Assembly: GCA_025267735.1 (NCBI GenBank)
Contig: CM046309.1
Coordinates: 54,690,319 to 54,754,318 of the forward strand
Reading direction: 5' to 3'
DNA from: Mactra quadrangularis
Taxonomy: Eukaryota; Mollusca; Bivalvia; Venerida; Mactridae
DNA length: 64,000 nucleotides
Shown: positions 30,711 through 41,010 of the stretch, piece after piece
Numbering within the stretch: position 1 is the first letter of the stretch
How the letters are laid out: the number at the start of each line of letters is the position of its first letter
Notes under the pieces: generated by a model
Databases searched by the model: none
What the model was told of the DNA's origin: nothing
What the model saw: the letters and a program-made list of their open reading frames with translations, nothing else
Program-made: the position numbers and the translations under genes

Positions 30711-31345
30711 TTATTCTCCCGCACTATGATCCAATTCAAGCGCAATTCATATATTAGGTAAATACAAATTTAAAATGTCTCCAAACTTTTGGTGGGCACT
30801 ATATGTATTATAAATGTGATATTACATGTACTGATGTTAACGACACTAGATAGATGTATACCTAATGATATATATAACAAAATATTGATTCATGACGAGT
30901 GAAATAAATATGTATTCAAGCAAATTAAAAATATGACTTGTTTGTTTTAGTATTTCATGAAATTAATTAATCAATTGTATTGATAGTACCATTTAGTTTA
31001 TCATTGTTAAATGGCCTCGGTCATTGACATTCTTTATGTTTATGGCCTAGGTATTGTTCGTTTTTTTCTCATCTGTCAAAACATGAATAATTTCACGGTG
31101 AATGCTTTGGTTAAAATTATTGTCCTAATACATCTTTGAGTTTCCAAAAGTGTGTATTATGATTGAGTAAAGCTACTCATGACCGTATGATATGTGTTAT
31201 AGTCCGATTTTATCCGGTGAGCCGTGACTGCACTTTTGTATTTATAGATTTTTGGAATATTCCTACAAAAAGGTAACACAGCTTATTAACCAACCAACTG
31301 ATTACTGCCTTCATCATAATTATTCAAGTTTGATTTAAGTTACTC

Positions 31346-31428
31346 AATAGTCGTGGCGGTAAGACACTTGGATTGATAGACATTGCTTTTGCTACCCCGG
31401 GTTCGAATCCTGCTAAGTATCCTTTAAT
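31346..31428 (+). repeat. tRNA-like block, left arm
   Basis: GTCGTGGCGGTAAGAC resembles an A box, and GGGTTCGAATCCTG is a good B box. The cloverleaf arms do not pair properly, so this is not called as a tRNA gene. It is a tRNA-derived Pol III promoter remnant. Confidence 0.5.
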
Positions 31429-31893
31429 TTGTTTTATTATTTTTATTTTTTTACTTTTTGCAATCATGGAAACGTACAACTCGAAATCTCTGTGCAGCAC
31501 GAAGCCAATTGTATAGAAAATAGAATATGCATATTTGCCTGAGTTTGCGCTTAGTTATTACTTTGATGTCATACACTTAACTGTCTCGACCGTGTCTTAT
31601 AGAAATGATTCTATGCACATGCATTTTATAAGAAAGAGAAGTGAAATGGAATGCATGTAACTTTGGCACATTCGTTCGATTGTATGCTAGTTTGATTTCT
31701 ATTCAGCCACTGCATTTGAAGTCGAATGTATAATATAAATGTATTATTTTTCGGTACAATGTTAATTGCTAGTTATAAAAAATAAAGAACAAGGAAATAA
31801 AACAAATAGAAATTAAACAAAATCAAATTATAGCACAACAATCATTATATGATACGGACAACTATACATGAATTTAATAATACATTAAAAAGT

Positions 31894-31975
31894 GTGGAGG
31901 CGGTGAGGTTCGAACCACTGCAGTAAGAATAATGCATTGGCCATATGTTTCTGACTCGTTACCGACTGCACTATT
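31894..31975 (-). repeat. tRNA-like block, right arm
   Basis: The minus strand reads GTGCAGTCGGTAACGAGTCA (A-box-like) and GTGGTTCGAACCTC (B box). Order and spacing match the left-arm block in inverted orientation. Confidence 0.5.
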
Positions 31976-32370
31976 TTGAATAATGATTTTGAATTATTAT
32001 ATCATGCATATATACTTGAGATATTACAGTTTGTTTTGATTTTAGTGTAGTATTTACTGGTTATACCTATCGTCATGGTTATGATTAGACTCATCCAACC
32101 TGTCACGGCTCACCGAATAAAATCAGACTATAGTCAATATATTTTTAATAACAATTAGGCCATCAGTACAAAAACAATGCATTCAGTCACCGTGAAATTC
32201 TTCAAGCTTTGATAGTTGAGAAAAAAACCGGACTATATAATAATTGTTTGCCAGGTATAAAGCTTAAAGTTGAATCAATGGTTATTGAAGTCTAATATTA
32301 ATATCACTATTAAGTTGACTCTTGACATTTACTTCACCGATCATCGAGTCACACACATACTGTTTACATA

Positions 32371-32550
32371 CGGCGCAGATTGCAGCCACAGCATACAGTG
32401 CATGCCCCTAACAGGTACCCATCTACACCTGGGTGGAGTGAAGCAATCGCAGGTAAATTTCTTGCTCAATGAAATTAGCAGTGCCCCTAGTGGGATTCGA
32501 ACCCTGGACTTCTCGATCCATACAAACAATGTACTTCTAACTGAGCGATT
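32371..32550 (-). mobile_element. tRNA-derived SINE, family D
   Basis: On the minus strand there is a head with CGCTCAGTTAGAAG (A box) and CAGGGTTCGAATCCCAC (B box). A body follows with CACCCAGGTGTAGATGGGTA, unlike families A-C. The 3' end was not defined. Only one copy occurs in the window. The well-formed boxes suggest a younger element. Confidence 0.65.
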
Positions 32551-34221
32551 GAAATTAATATTATAAAACAACGTATTACTGTTTTCCCGGTTATTTTCAT
32601 GATTACAAATCAAGAAAACAAAATCTTACCTTTTTCTCTACGCTCTTTAAACGCACATCTTTTTAGTCGTGTGTGTTCTTTTTTATTTTTAGTTATGCTT
32701 GTGTTGACGCCTTGTAGAGATGATGTCACGTCATTCCGTATACGATTAGACGAAAAAAAAACGTTGTTTTTGTAATTTTCGAACAAGTTTTCTCTTGCAA
32801 TTGTGTCAATGTTGTTACATCTTACTTCACTTTTTAATGACGTTTATTTACGTTAACATTAAACTAAACATTTTCTGAATGTTTATACATAATATTTGTG
32901 TTCAGCACTAAATAGAAAAAAAATGTAGAATCTGCTTTAAATCTCATTTAAATATGTTAATGCTTAGCATTCTGGCGATATAATATAGCACGGCAATATG
33001 GCGTTTTTTCGTTTGTACGTCAACATTGAGCGCTACGTCTTAAGCGTGCGTCCTTCCACTAGATTACTGTTCCTGTATAAGAAATTAATATATAATATAA
33101 AAATTAGGTAGTGTAAAACTAGTTTAACTTCGTTAATAAAAGAGAATATAGACTAATTCTGCACTGACTTATCGATATGTTGTTTACTAATTTAACTTGG
33201 AGCTCACGTGCGTGGGCGTTTCCATGCGTATAAACGACACGTTTCACATATTATGGCTGAAAAAGCTAACTCCGACATCATTAGCTATTGTTCTTGTTTA
33301 GTCATGTTTAAGCAAAGAGCTATGGTCTCTGTTTTCACTACATCAATATTTCCAAGACAGCTCCGCATTTCGAGGAAGAAACTGCAAATTGTAAAGGATT
33401 ATGTGCAATAAAGATTGCAAATAGTTAGTAAATGACTTCAAACACTAGCATGCGATATTGTGATTGTTTTAAACAAAACATTACATTCCTTCTCATTTGT
33501 CATAAGCACTTGTTCGTGTTCTACTGTGGGTTTTTTTCTCAGACTAATTTTCTCTCATGAAACAAAACAGTTCTCCTTGCGGGAAAGCTCATAGAAAAAA
33601 TATGTTCTTAGAGCAGAGAATTTTCATCAACATTATTAAATTATACCCCGCCTTCGCCGTCGCAAATTATTTCCACGAAAGTTGGATTATCTGTTTTTTT
33701 GAAAAAAACATTGGAAGGCTGTAAAAGCCTATTAGTGACTGGATTTTGTTGAAAAACATACAAGAAACTGGTAGTTATTACTGTATTAAGAGCATTTCTA
33801 TGAGAGAAAATGGACTAGAACTGGGGATATATTTCTTATACCATTGTTTAACATGGCGAATAACTGGAATTTCTCCACAACAATTTCCGTCATAAATTTC
33901 GTTCTGATAGAGGGAGAGACTAACGACTTACAACACGCAATAGTTTTGTAATAAATAATTCTGTAAGTTGATTAAAACACTTGGTTTTAAAACATAATTT
34001 ACAAACAAACTTTAACTAAAATCAATATCAACCTATTAATAAAGTGATCAACTTCAGGCGTATTGCTTTATTAACTTAAACTTAACTAGTTATGGTTATG
34101 GTTAATGTCAGCTATTGTCATCTCATCTTGCCACACGTGCGTTTGTTTTTTTACGATAACTAGTTGTTTTTTGTTCTTAAACCTGTTGTGGCAAGTGTGA
34201 GGTTAGTGCATCCTAGAAACT
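32551..34221. other. intergenic, no gene seen
   Basis: About 1.7 kb of AT-rich sequence. Small frames (for example 33208-33411) show no domain. No clear repeats were recognised. Confidence 0.4.
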
Positions 34222-34672
34222 GAGGTGCGTTCGACAATGGGAGCGCTATAGCAAGCGCCTGCTTTGCGAATTGTTTGGCTATTGAACGACTGCAAGCGCT
34301 CACTGTAAAATCCAAGATGGCGACAAATAGCACATTATTGAAAATAGTGGGCTGGGGTACAACTATTTCTGCTAAAACATGAGATGTTATAATCATATAT
34401 GAATCATTATGATACAATTTACTAATAAATTATATTATATGCATTGCGTGGATATGTTACGTGGAACAAGTAACACACAAATTTGCGTCCAACTTTTCAG
34501 GGATAATTCTTTGAGATAATTTTTTTAATTTTTCCAGCCACCATCTTTGATATCTAAGCGAAACACCCCTAGAGCTGAATCGTGAGCGCTCGCGAGCACT
34601 GATGTGGGCGCCCGTGTTCAGAGCGAGAGCGCTCGATGTCGCCCCGAGCGCTCGCATTGTTGAACGCACCTC
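34222..34672. mobile_element. MITE, element Q (451 bp)
   Basis: The ends GAGGTGCGTTCGACAATGGG and CATTGTTGAACGCACCTC are inverted repeats. Subterminal parts are rich in GCGCT/AGCGC words (GAGCGCTATAGCAAGCGC; GAGAGCGCTCG). No target duplication and no transposase frame were seen. Confidence 0.72.
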
Positions 34673-34857
34673 TGGTGTCTATTTCAAGGCGGAAACCTCT
34701 TAGAATTTTGTTTTCGTGATATGTTTGTGCGTCCATTTTTGTTATATAAGTTCAAAAATATGAAACATCACCTCCTTTGCTGTTTGTATACCTTTTTAAA
34801 CCCGGCTTTCTAAAAAGTGCATTGTAAGTACGCCGCATTTAGATAGCTTCTTTGGTT

Positions 34858-34948
34858 TTGTTTAACGACATAGCAACACAAATTATGTTCATATTACGAC
34901 GACCAGCTCTCCTAACCTAGCTTTCTATGACATTTGTTTATGACCAGT
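34858..34948 (-). mobile_element. family B SINE, 3' part, interrupted
   Basis: It holds the tail (TTGTTTAACGACATAGCAAC on the plus strand) and body up to ATGACCAGT. The SINE continues at 35254 after an inserted MITE. The uninterrupted order is seen in the copy at 7090. Confidence 0.65.
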
Positions 34949-35253
34949 CAGGGGCGGATCCAGGATTTTTTTCTAGAGGGGAGGGGAGGGTCCGAACTTT
35001 TCTAGGGGGGCTCCGAACTTTTTTAAGAGGGGGTCCGAACCTCGAACCACAACCACATTATACACATTTTGCAGAAAAATACAACATATTGATAATAAAA
35101 ACAGCATAACCGTGAAATCTATGTTAAGCACCGAGAAAAATTGCTTTATGATACTTAAAAGATGACTGGCAGGCAAACAATACACTAATGGACAGGTACA
35201 TTTGCCAAATTCTAGGGGTCCGAACCCCCTGTCCCCCGCTGGATCCGCCTATG
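34949..35253. mobile_element. MITE with CAGGGGCGGATCCAG ends, inserted in a SINE
   Basis: 305 bp. The left end is CAGGGGCGGATCCAGG, and the right end is CTGGATCCGCCTATG, inverted. CCAGT is duplicated on both sides (34944-34948 and 35254-35258). The subterminal CTAGGGGGGCTCCGAACTTT repeats three times on the left, and a GGGGTCCGAACCCCC-type complement occurs on the right. The ends resemble hAT-type MITEs, but a 5 bp duplication is shorter than the usual 8 bp. Confidence 0.78.
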
Positions 35254-35303
35254 CCAGTACTCACTTATCTTTCCTCAAGACCGACAACTTCTCTATATCG
35301 CAG
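35254..35303 (-). mobile_element. family B SINE, continuation after the MITE
   Basis: CCAGTACTCACTTATCTTTC, then ACCGACAACTTCTCTATATC, matches the body of family B on the minus strand (7160-7215 in the full copy). The tRNA-like head is missing. Confidence 0.6.
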
Positions 35304-35580
35304 GCTTAAAGCAAAACGGTTGTAAATCACTCTTTTTTAATTTGAGTTACGTCTTTTTTGCACTAAGCCAGCGATATACCTTATAAATAGTGGACTACCC
35401 ACATTAGTGTCGATATTTCTCGGAGCAAAAACTAGCCCCTGAGATTTTTGAACAAAATACTCCTTCGGAAATCTACATTCGAAGTGTCTAGTTTCATAGG
35501 CTAATGAAATTATACATTGTCATCAGAGCTGTTTGAACATTTATCAGTGAGACCAAAACTAACATACTTAACAATAACAG

Positions 35581-35896
35581 TAGGCTGTTCAATAACCCTA
35601 AACGTTCCAAAACGTTCCGTAACGATACATTCGAAACTCCTCGGCCATTCGCTGCGAATAATCTCGGACATATTTAGACGCTATTTTGAAACTACCGGTG
35701 TTGAAGTAAACAAATATAAGATCGTTTAGGCATTGAAGGATGTTTCGATTTTAGTGCATAAATTTTGAAACATCACTCATTGCCTTAACGATCGTATATT
35801 TGTTTACTAGATTAGATTAATCGGAGCGAATGGCCGAGGAGTTACGAATGTATCGTTACGGAACGTTTTGGAACGTTTAAGGTAAATGAACACGCT
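35581..35896. mobile_element. palindromic MITE, family F, copy 3
   Basis: TAGGCTGTTCAATAACCCTA at the left and GGTAAATGAACACGCTG at the right. Internal CTCCTCGGCCATTCGCTGCG pairs with CGGAGCGAATGGCCGAGGAG. In colinear order it is closest to the copy at 15674, with the same ACTACCGGTGTTGAAGTAAA segment. Confidence 0.85.
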
Positions 35897-36182
35897 GCAG
35901 GTTTCTAGCTTTCCCAGATTACGCTATAAATGTTTAATGAGTCAAACTTGAGTGGTTTAGGTCGTTGACCTGACAATTTAATCTCTCATTAATACCGGAT
36001 TATGGTGCTAAGCATATCCAACGACCATGGATTTTCTTGTGTCGAAAAAAAGTGTCGAGTACATCCCACGTGCGAATGTTACGTGAAATGTCACCACTTA
36101 ATGACTCAAACTGCTTGAAAGGTGCGTACGAAAACAATTAATCCGAACGAAATTAAACTTTCAAGGTAAACGATAACTGTTT

Positions 36183-36238
36183 TGTTTGTTTGTTTGGGTT
36201 TTACGGCGCACCAACACAAAAAGGTCATATCGCGCCGA
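36183..36238 (-). mobile_element. SINE tail fragment
   Basis: GTTTGTTTGTTTGGGTTTTA, then CGGCGCACCAACACAAAAAG. This is the 3' end of a SINE of the A/B/C tail type on the minus strand, without body or head. Confidence 0.55.
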
Positions 36239-36389
36239 AAACGATAACTGTGGTTAATGAAAAGATACAATGTATAAGCTACACACCACGAGGAAAGTTA
36301 GAGTAATTTAAAACGTCTATTGAGTCATCTGAGCACGTTATACCAATATGACTAGACGAATAACATTATAGATGTATTTATAAGTAGAC

Positions 36390-36860
36390 CATTGACGTCA
36401 TAAAGATAACTACTGACGTCATACTAAGAGCACAAAAGTTTACATCATACTTAGCGTGTCATCAACGTCATAACAATAGAAAAAATGACGTCACACTAAG
36501 TGCACTATTAATAAGCCATACTAAGCGAATCGTTTACGTCATAATAATAGAACAGTTGACATCATACTAAGAGCCTAATAGATGTCATGCAGAGTTGACA
36601 ATTGACGTCATAAAACATTATTTTAGACGTCATAAAATGTCTATTTACATCACACTCAGAGCAGTATAGGATTTATACTAATACACAAATTACCGTCATA
36701 ACATCAATGTTTTATACGCTATACGAATGGAATGTCTGATGTCATACCACAATGGCTTTTAACGCTGTACGAAGAGATCTTTTAGTCGGTGTAGACGATT
36801 ACACATGTAATACTAATATGGCAAGTGACGTCATCATAAGATAATTAATGACGTCATACA
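36390..36860. promoter_or_regulatory. cluster of six exact TGACGTCA (CRE-type) sites
   Basis: Exact palindromes are at 36393-36400, 36414-36421, 36486-36493, 36603-36610, 36826-36833 and 36849-36856. Many near-matches lie between them (GACGTCAT, TACGTCAT, GATGTCAT), often followed by ACTAAGAG. The spacing is irregular, so this may be a decayed tandem repeat. TGACGTCA is the known binding site of CREB/ATF factors. No gene was found nearby for it to control. Confidence 0.6.
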
Positions 36861-37462
36861 ATGAAAAAACACCATGTATTTATCTTCTGTCACTAGGTCT
36901 CACGAGTATTCTACGTGTATCGGCTTAAGAACATGAAATCGTCAGCATACAGAAGTGATGGGTTTATTCTCGTATGCAGAAAGGACTGACAAAAATAGTC
37001 TTTGTTCAATTAACTGTCAAAAAGACGTCATTTAAAGAAGTTATTGAAGGATTACATCGATCGTTATCCTTGGAGATTGAAGAATTTCAATGTGACATTT
37101 TGTTGTTTGAAAAGTAAACACAAGTGAGATATCCCTTGATACTTAGGATAATCATCATTTTCAGACGCTTCGAGTCTTTATTCGGAGATTTTGCATTTAA
37201 AAGCATATGATATTTGAGAAAAACGCAAATCTCCTGAGGCGAACTATTGATTTGTTTTCAGGATTTCAACATTTCCCACAATATCTGCAAATGTATAGAA
37301 ATACGCTAATGACATTATACGGCTATGATTTGATTAAGTATTGAAACACATACCAAAACAATTTGACACTTGTAGGCGGATTTATTTATATATATTGATA
37401 TTGTATGGCATTATGACATTCTATGTATAAGAGGGAATACATGTTGCTTTTTTCGTTATATC

Positions 37463-37780
37463 TGTTGGGCTTAACGCCATAGCAACACATTGTATAGGTC
37501 ATATCACCGCGGTCAATCTACTCACCGTCGCTGTAACGGCTAACTCTCTGAATTGAGCTGTTTACCAGTTACTGGGCGCACACCTCTGTCAGTGACTGAC
37601 AATTGCCCTACATGATTTAGAATCAGTGGTAAGAGGGAGAATGGTCGTAGGAATTATTTCTTATACGATCTATAAGACTTATATGACCAAACTCCACGAT
37701 AGTAAGCCCCGCATGGGAATCGAACTTATGATCCCTTGATCAGTTAACGTGTGTGCTACCGTCTAAACTAGTCGGGTGGC
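37463..37780 (-). mobile_element. tRNA-derived SINE, family A, near full length
   Basis: Minus-strand copy with a damaged head (CTAGTTTAGACGGTAGC; AAGTTCGATTCC). It has the full body (GTCAGTCACTGACAGAGG) and the tail TGTGTTGCTATGGCGTTAAG. An extra ~20 bp (TATACGATCTATAAGACT) sits in the body compared with the 2225 copy. Confidence 0.8.
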
Positions 37781-38129
37781 TCTTTTCCTAATGCATCTTA
37801 TTTGGATGAATTCAGTTTAGAAAACCTATGAGCTAGTATTATTTATAATGCCTAAAACCTCTAAGCTAGAACTATTTAATGCTTGTCAGAAAACTACGGT
37901 TTTATATAACAACCGGCAATATAAAAGTGCTGACAAGGTCGGCTTATGTGGAACTTCTCACAGCGGTATATTGGTTTTAAAGATATAAATCTTTTGAGTT
38001 ACGTTTGGTTATTTTTCTCATCTTAAATCTATGACAGCGAGACTGCTTTTAAATTTTGACTTGTTGTAAAAGCATGAGATAGTCTATTCGGAACGTTTTT
38101 TTGCTTAGGTTTTACTTCGAACTTCGATA

Positions 38130-38510
38130 CAGTAGGCTGGATATCGAATCTATTTTGAGGGGTATTGGTTCGAAACACACTGAAATAAGCTGTTTATAAC
38201 ATTTCCACAAAAATACAATATTGTCGAGTTTCCTTCAATAATTTGGTAGAGGATCATAATTTGTGATGAAACGACGTTTTACCTAAGTCCGGTTTCTGGT
38301 GTACTACCATGTTAAATGTTGTCAGATTTGTTACTAAGAAGCTCTCCGTTTCACCAATTGACAACAGTTGGCTGTTAATGGTATCATTTATTCTTCCTAC
38401 ATATTATTTATATTTTTACCAGTATGATTATTGACATTAATAGTATCATCAATTGCTTTCGGTGCGATATAACCTTTCTGTGTTGATGCGCCTTAAAACC
38501 CAAACAACCA
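38130..38510 (+). mobile_element. possible old SINE of family B type
   Basis: GGTATTGGTTCGAAACACAC resembles the B-box region, and TGTCGAGTTTCCTTCAATAA resembles the family B body. GTGTTGATGCGCCTTAAAAC at 38479 resembles the shared tail. The distance between body and tail is longer than in intact copies, so an insertion or rearrangement is likely. Confidence 0.35.
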
Positions 38511-39000
38511 TAAGTTGTTTTACACTTAGATGTATATGCCCAGAGTCCGTATTGCTAGTCGCGTCGGTGTAAGTGAACATAATCTATTCTGACATACCGG
38601 AAGTGTCAAAGCGGTGTGCTCGCCTCGCAAGTATAGTTTTGTAATCTTCACAACTTTGAAATGAATTTGAATGTGGTTCGACTAAAAAAGGAAAACTAGA
38701 ATACCGAGGATTTATCAATTATCTCTCGTATGACTGTTTTAAATACGTCAGTGGTGATGAATTAGGTGTATGAAACAATGAATAAACAATCGACTGATCT
38801 TCAGCCTACACACAGTAGAAAATGGATATTTAAGTAAAAAGAACTTTACTATACTCTAAGTATAGACGCTCTTAATGAATCCGAAGTGGCCATTAAAAGG
38901 AGTTGTAGAGAAAACATAGCCAAATAGAAAAGAAATATAGACTATGGTTTGTTTCTTCAACTGTTGTTAGAAAAATCATTCAAGAGCACAATTATACATT

Positions 39001-39574
39001 GTACAATGTATATGCACTTTAGCAACATCTTAACCATAACAATTTCTGCGACAGCATAATTATATACAAATTGTGGCAGATCTTAGTCATGTCAATTTGT
39101 GCAAGAACGTTATTATATACTTTTAGCAACATCTTAGCCATGTCAACTTCTGCAAAAGCACAACTATATACGCATTCTGACAACATCTAAGCGATGTCAA
39201 TTTTGAAACAGCATAATTATATACGTGATTTGACAACATCTTAGCCATGTCAATTTCTGCAAGAACATAGATATATACACATTTTTGGTAATATCTTAGC
39301 CATGTCAATTTCTGCAAGAACATAATTTTATACTTATTTTTGCAACATCTTTGCCATGTCAACTTCTGCAAGAACATAGATATATACACTTTTTGGTAAC
39401 ATCTTAGCCTTGTCAATTTATGCAAAAGCATTATTATAAATGTACGCATTTGGTAACATCTTTGTCATGTCATCTTCCACAAGAGCATAATTATATACAC
39501 ATTTTGGCTATGTCAACTTTTCAAGAGCATAGTTATATACTCATTGTGGCAACATCTTGGCCATGTCAATTTCT
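39001..39574 (+). repeat. tandem array, ~60 bp unit, about ten copies
   Basis: The consensus words AACATCTTAGCCATGTCAA, TTCTGCAAGAACATA and ATATATACAC recur about every 55-62 bp from 39017 on. Units differ by substitutions and small gaps, and the fourth and ninth are shortened. The 108-codon minus-strand frame across it is a repeat artefact with an internal repeated LTWLRCC pattern. Confidence 0.88.
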
Positions 39575-39717
39575 TAATATAGAAGTCAAATACCCTAAAT
39601 AAGGCATTATGGGTCCATTCTCTTCATGAACTACTGTGGTATTTTTCACATACACTTGTAAACATTAATTTAATATTAAGTATATCTTATGTGTGTATTC
39701 ATCAATGTACCACCATA

Positions 39718-39848
39718 AGGACCATAAAAATCGATGATTTAACTAGCGACATGGTTTAAATATAGGGACTTTTTTCGTCTAAAAAATTATTTGGGATTAA
39801 ACTCTGGCTTGATTTTGTAATAACCAAAGTGGTCTTCACAGCGGTATT
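39718..39848. mobile_element. family K MITE, copy 3
   Basis: GACCATAAAAATCGATGATT, then TTGTAATAACCAAAGTGGTC and TTCACAGCGGTATTTTA match the 18331 and 28255 copies. The left terminal repeat is not clear. Confidence 0.55.
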
Positions 39849-40771
39849 TTACTATATATTACATAAATAATAGAAGGCACTGTCTATTTGTCATGTCTCA
39901 GTAAGCCACCAAATACAATTGTATCTCATAATGTTCCAATGTATGTAAGAGTAGCCTCCCTTGATTTAATGGGTCCATTAAGATCACGTGTGAAAACTAC
40001 ATACAGGAAACTTATTGTAACATTGGTGTATGTCTGCCTTCATTTTAAGCTCCGGGTCAGAAATTTACTGAGAGTGAATAGCGTTAATTGAATATAAGTT
40101 AGGTTTCAGGGAAAGAAGACGTATCTCTTATTGTTACAGTGGTAGATACGACGTTTTGGCAACATAAAAATAACGCTTACTACCGTAGCGACACTATATC
40201 AAAATTGAATCAAATGTTAAATTGCTTTCTGAGTTATTAATAACAATGTATATATACTCCTCATGAAACCCATTCAGGAAATCTATTACAAGGATACATT
40301 TTTAACGAGTATTGTATTATCCGAATCACCTCTTAAATCGTTGTCGAAATCCCATTCTATTTGTCTTAATTTGTTTTATTTTACATAAATTGATGAATGA
40401 TATCGATTGATGATAAATATTTCACGATGTATTTCGCAAAAATTCGTATGTTAGGTTCGCTTCAGCTTGTTCCTTTGCTTGACTAATGATAGCTCTTACA
40501 TGATACAACTATATTTGCAGGCAATCCTTGGTTTCATTGATATTTTATAGTGTTGTAACATTGAAAGTATAGCACCACAAATTGAAGATTCGAACTTTGG
40601 AAACTGGACATGTTTAGTTTGAGAGATGTCGTGGTGGTTCCAAATTACTGGTATGCTATTTCAAGCATTGGTTGATTACAACGAATAAACTGATCCATGG
40701 GAAAAAGAAGTCATTGTGAATTTTGATGTAATATAAAGGTTATACCCGATACCCTTACTTAATGAAAAGAT
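39849..40771. other. intergenic, no gene seen
   Basis: No feature was supported. A 67-codon frame at 39888 has no recognisable domain. Confidence 0.4.
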
Positions 40772-41010
40772 GTGGTGCTTTTCACAAAAATTCTTACGAA
40801 AAAAATCTTCGCAAGTCAAAAGCAAGAAACATAAATAATACTCTCATTTTTTGGTTTATCAATTCTAAATATTAAACAAATTGTGTAGAATTGTGTATAC
40901 CTTTTGAATACCATATCATAGCTAATTATCCGTCTGACTTTGAAGTGCTAATTATATGAAACTGACTTACGAAGATTTATTTCGTAAGAATTTTTATAAA
41001 AAGCACCACT
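40772..41010. mobile_element. foldback MITE, family H, copy with good ends
   Basis: The ends GTGGTGCTTTTCACAAAAAT and TTTTTATAAAAAGCACCAC are inverted. The inner pair is TCTTCGCAAGTCA / TGACTTACGAAGA. Total arm length is about 47 bp. The middle has ACCTTTTGAATACCATATCA. Confidence 0.83.

Larger units (their letters stand above)
29794..30801. mobile_element. Tc1/mariner-like MITE, family L, enlarged by nested insertions
   Basis: The ends CAGTGCCCAGTAAAAGTTTG and CCAAACTTTTGGTGGGCACT are flanked by TA. Outer parts match the intact 383 bp copy at 27340, but here about 600 bp have been added between about 30107 and 30712. One added piece is a family G element (30346-30710). The other (about 30107-30345) is unassigned and GC-richer. 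Confidence 0.72.
31048..32236. mobile_element. ~1.2 kb inverted-repeat element with tRNA-like sequence in both arms
   Basis: The outer arms pair as TTTTTTTCTCATCTGTCAAA with the complement of TTTGATAGTTGAGAAAAAAA, and AATTTCACGGTGAATG with the complement of CAGTCACCGTGAAATT. Further in, TCCGATTTTATCCGGTGAGC and CGGTGAGCCGTGAC pair with GTCACGGCTCACCG and AATAAAATCAGAC (31200-31230 against 32102-32130). Each arm carries a diverged tRNA-like block (31346-31428 plus, 31894-31975 minus) facing inward. There is no long open frame. The arms are imperfect, so the element is old. No matching second copy is in the window, and the class is unknown. Confidence 0.65.

Noticed and set aside
31346..31428. 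Functional tRNA gene
   Set aside because: The B box is good, but the acceptor and anticodon arms do not pair; treated as a tRNA-derived remnant in an inverted-repeat element.
39123..39449. 108-codon minus-strand frame
   Set aside because: It coincides with the ~60 bp tandem array and shows the array period in its residues.
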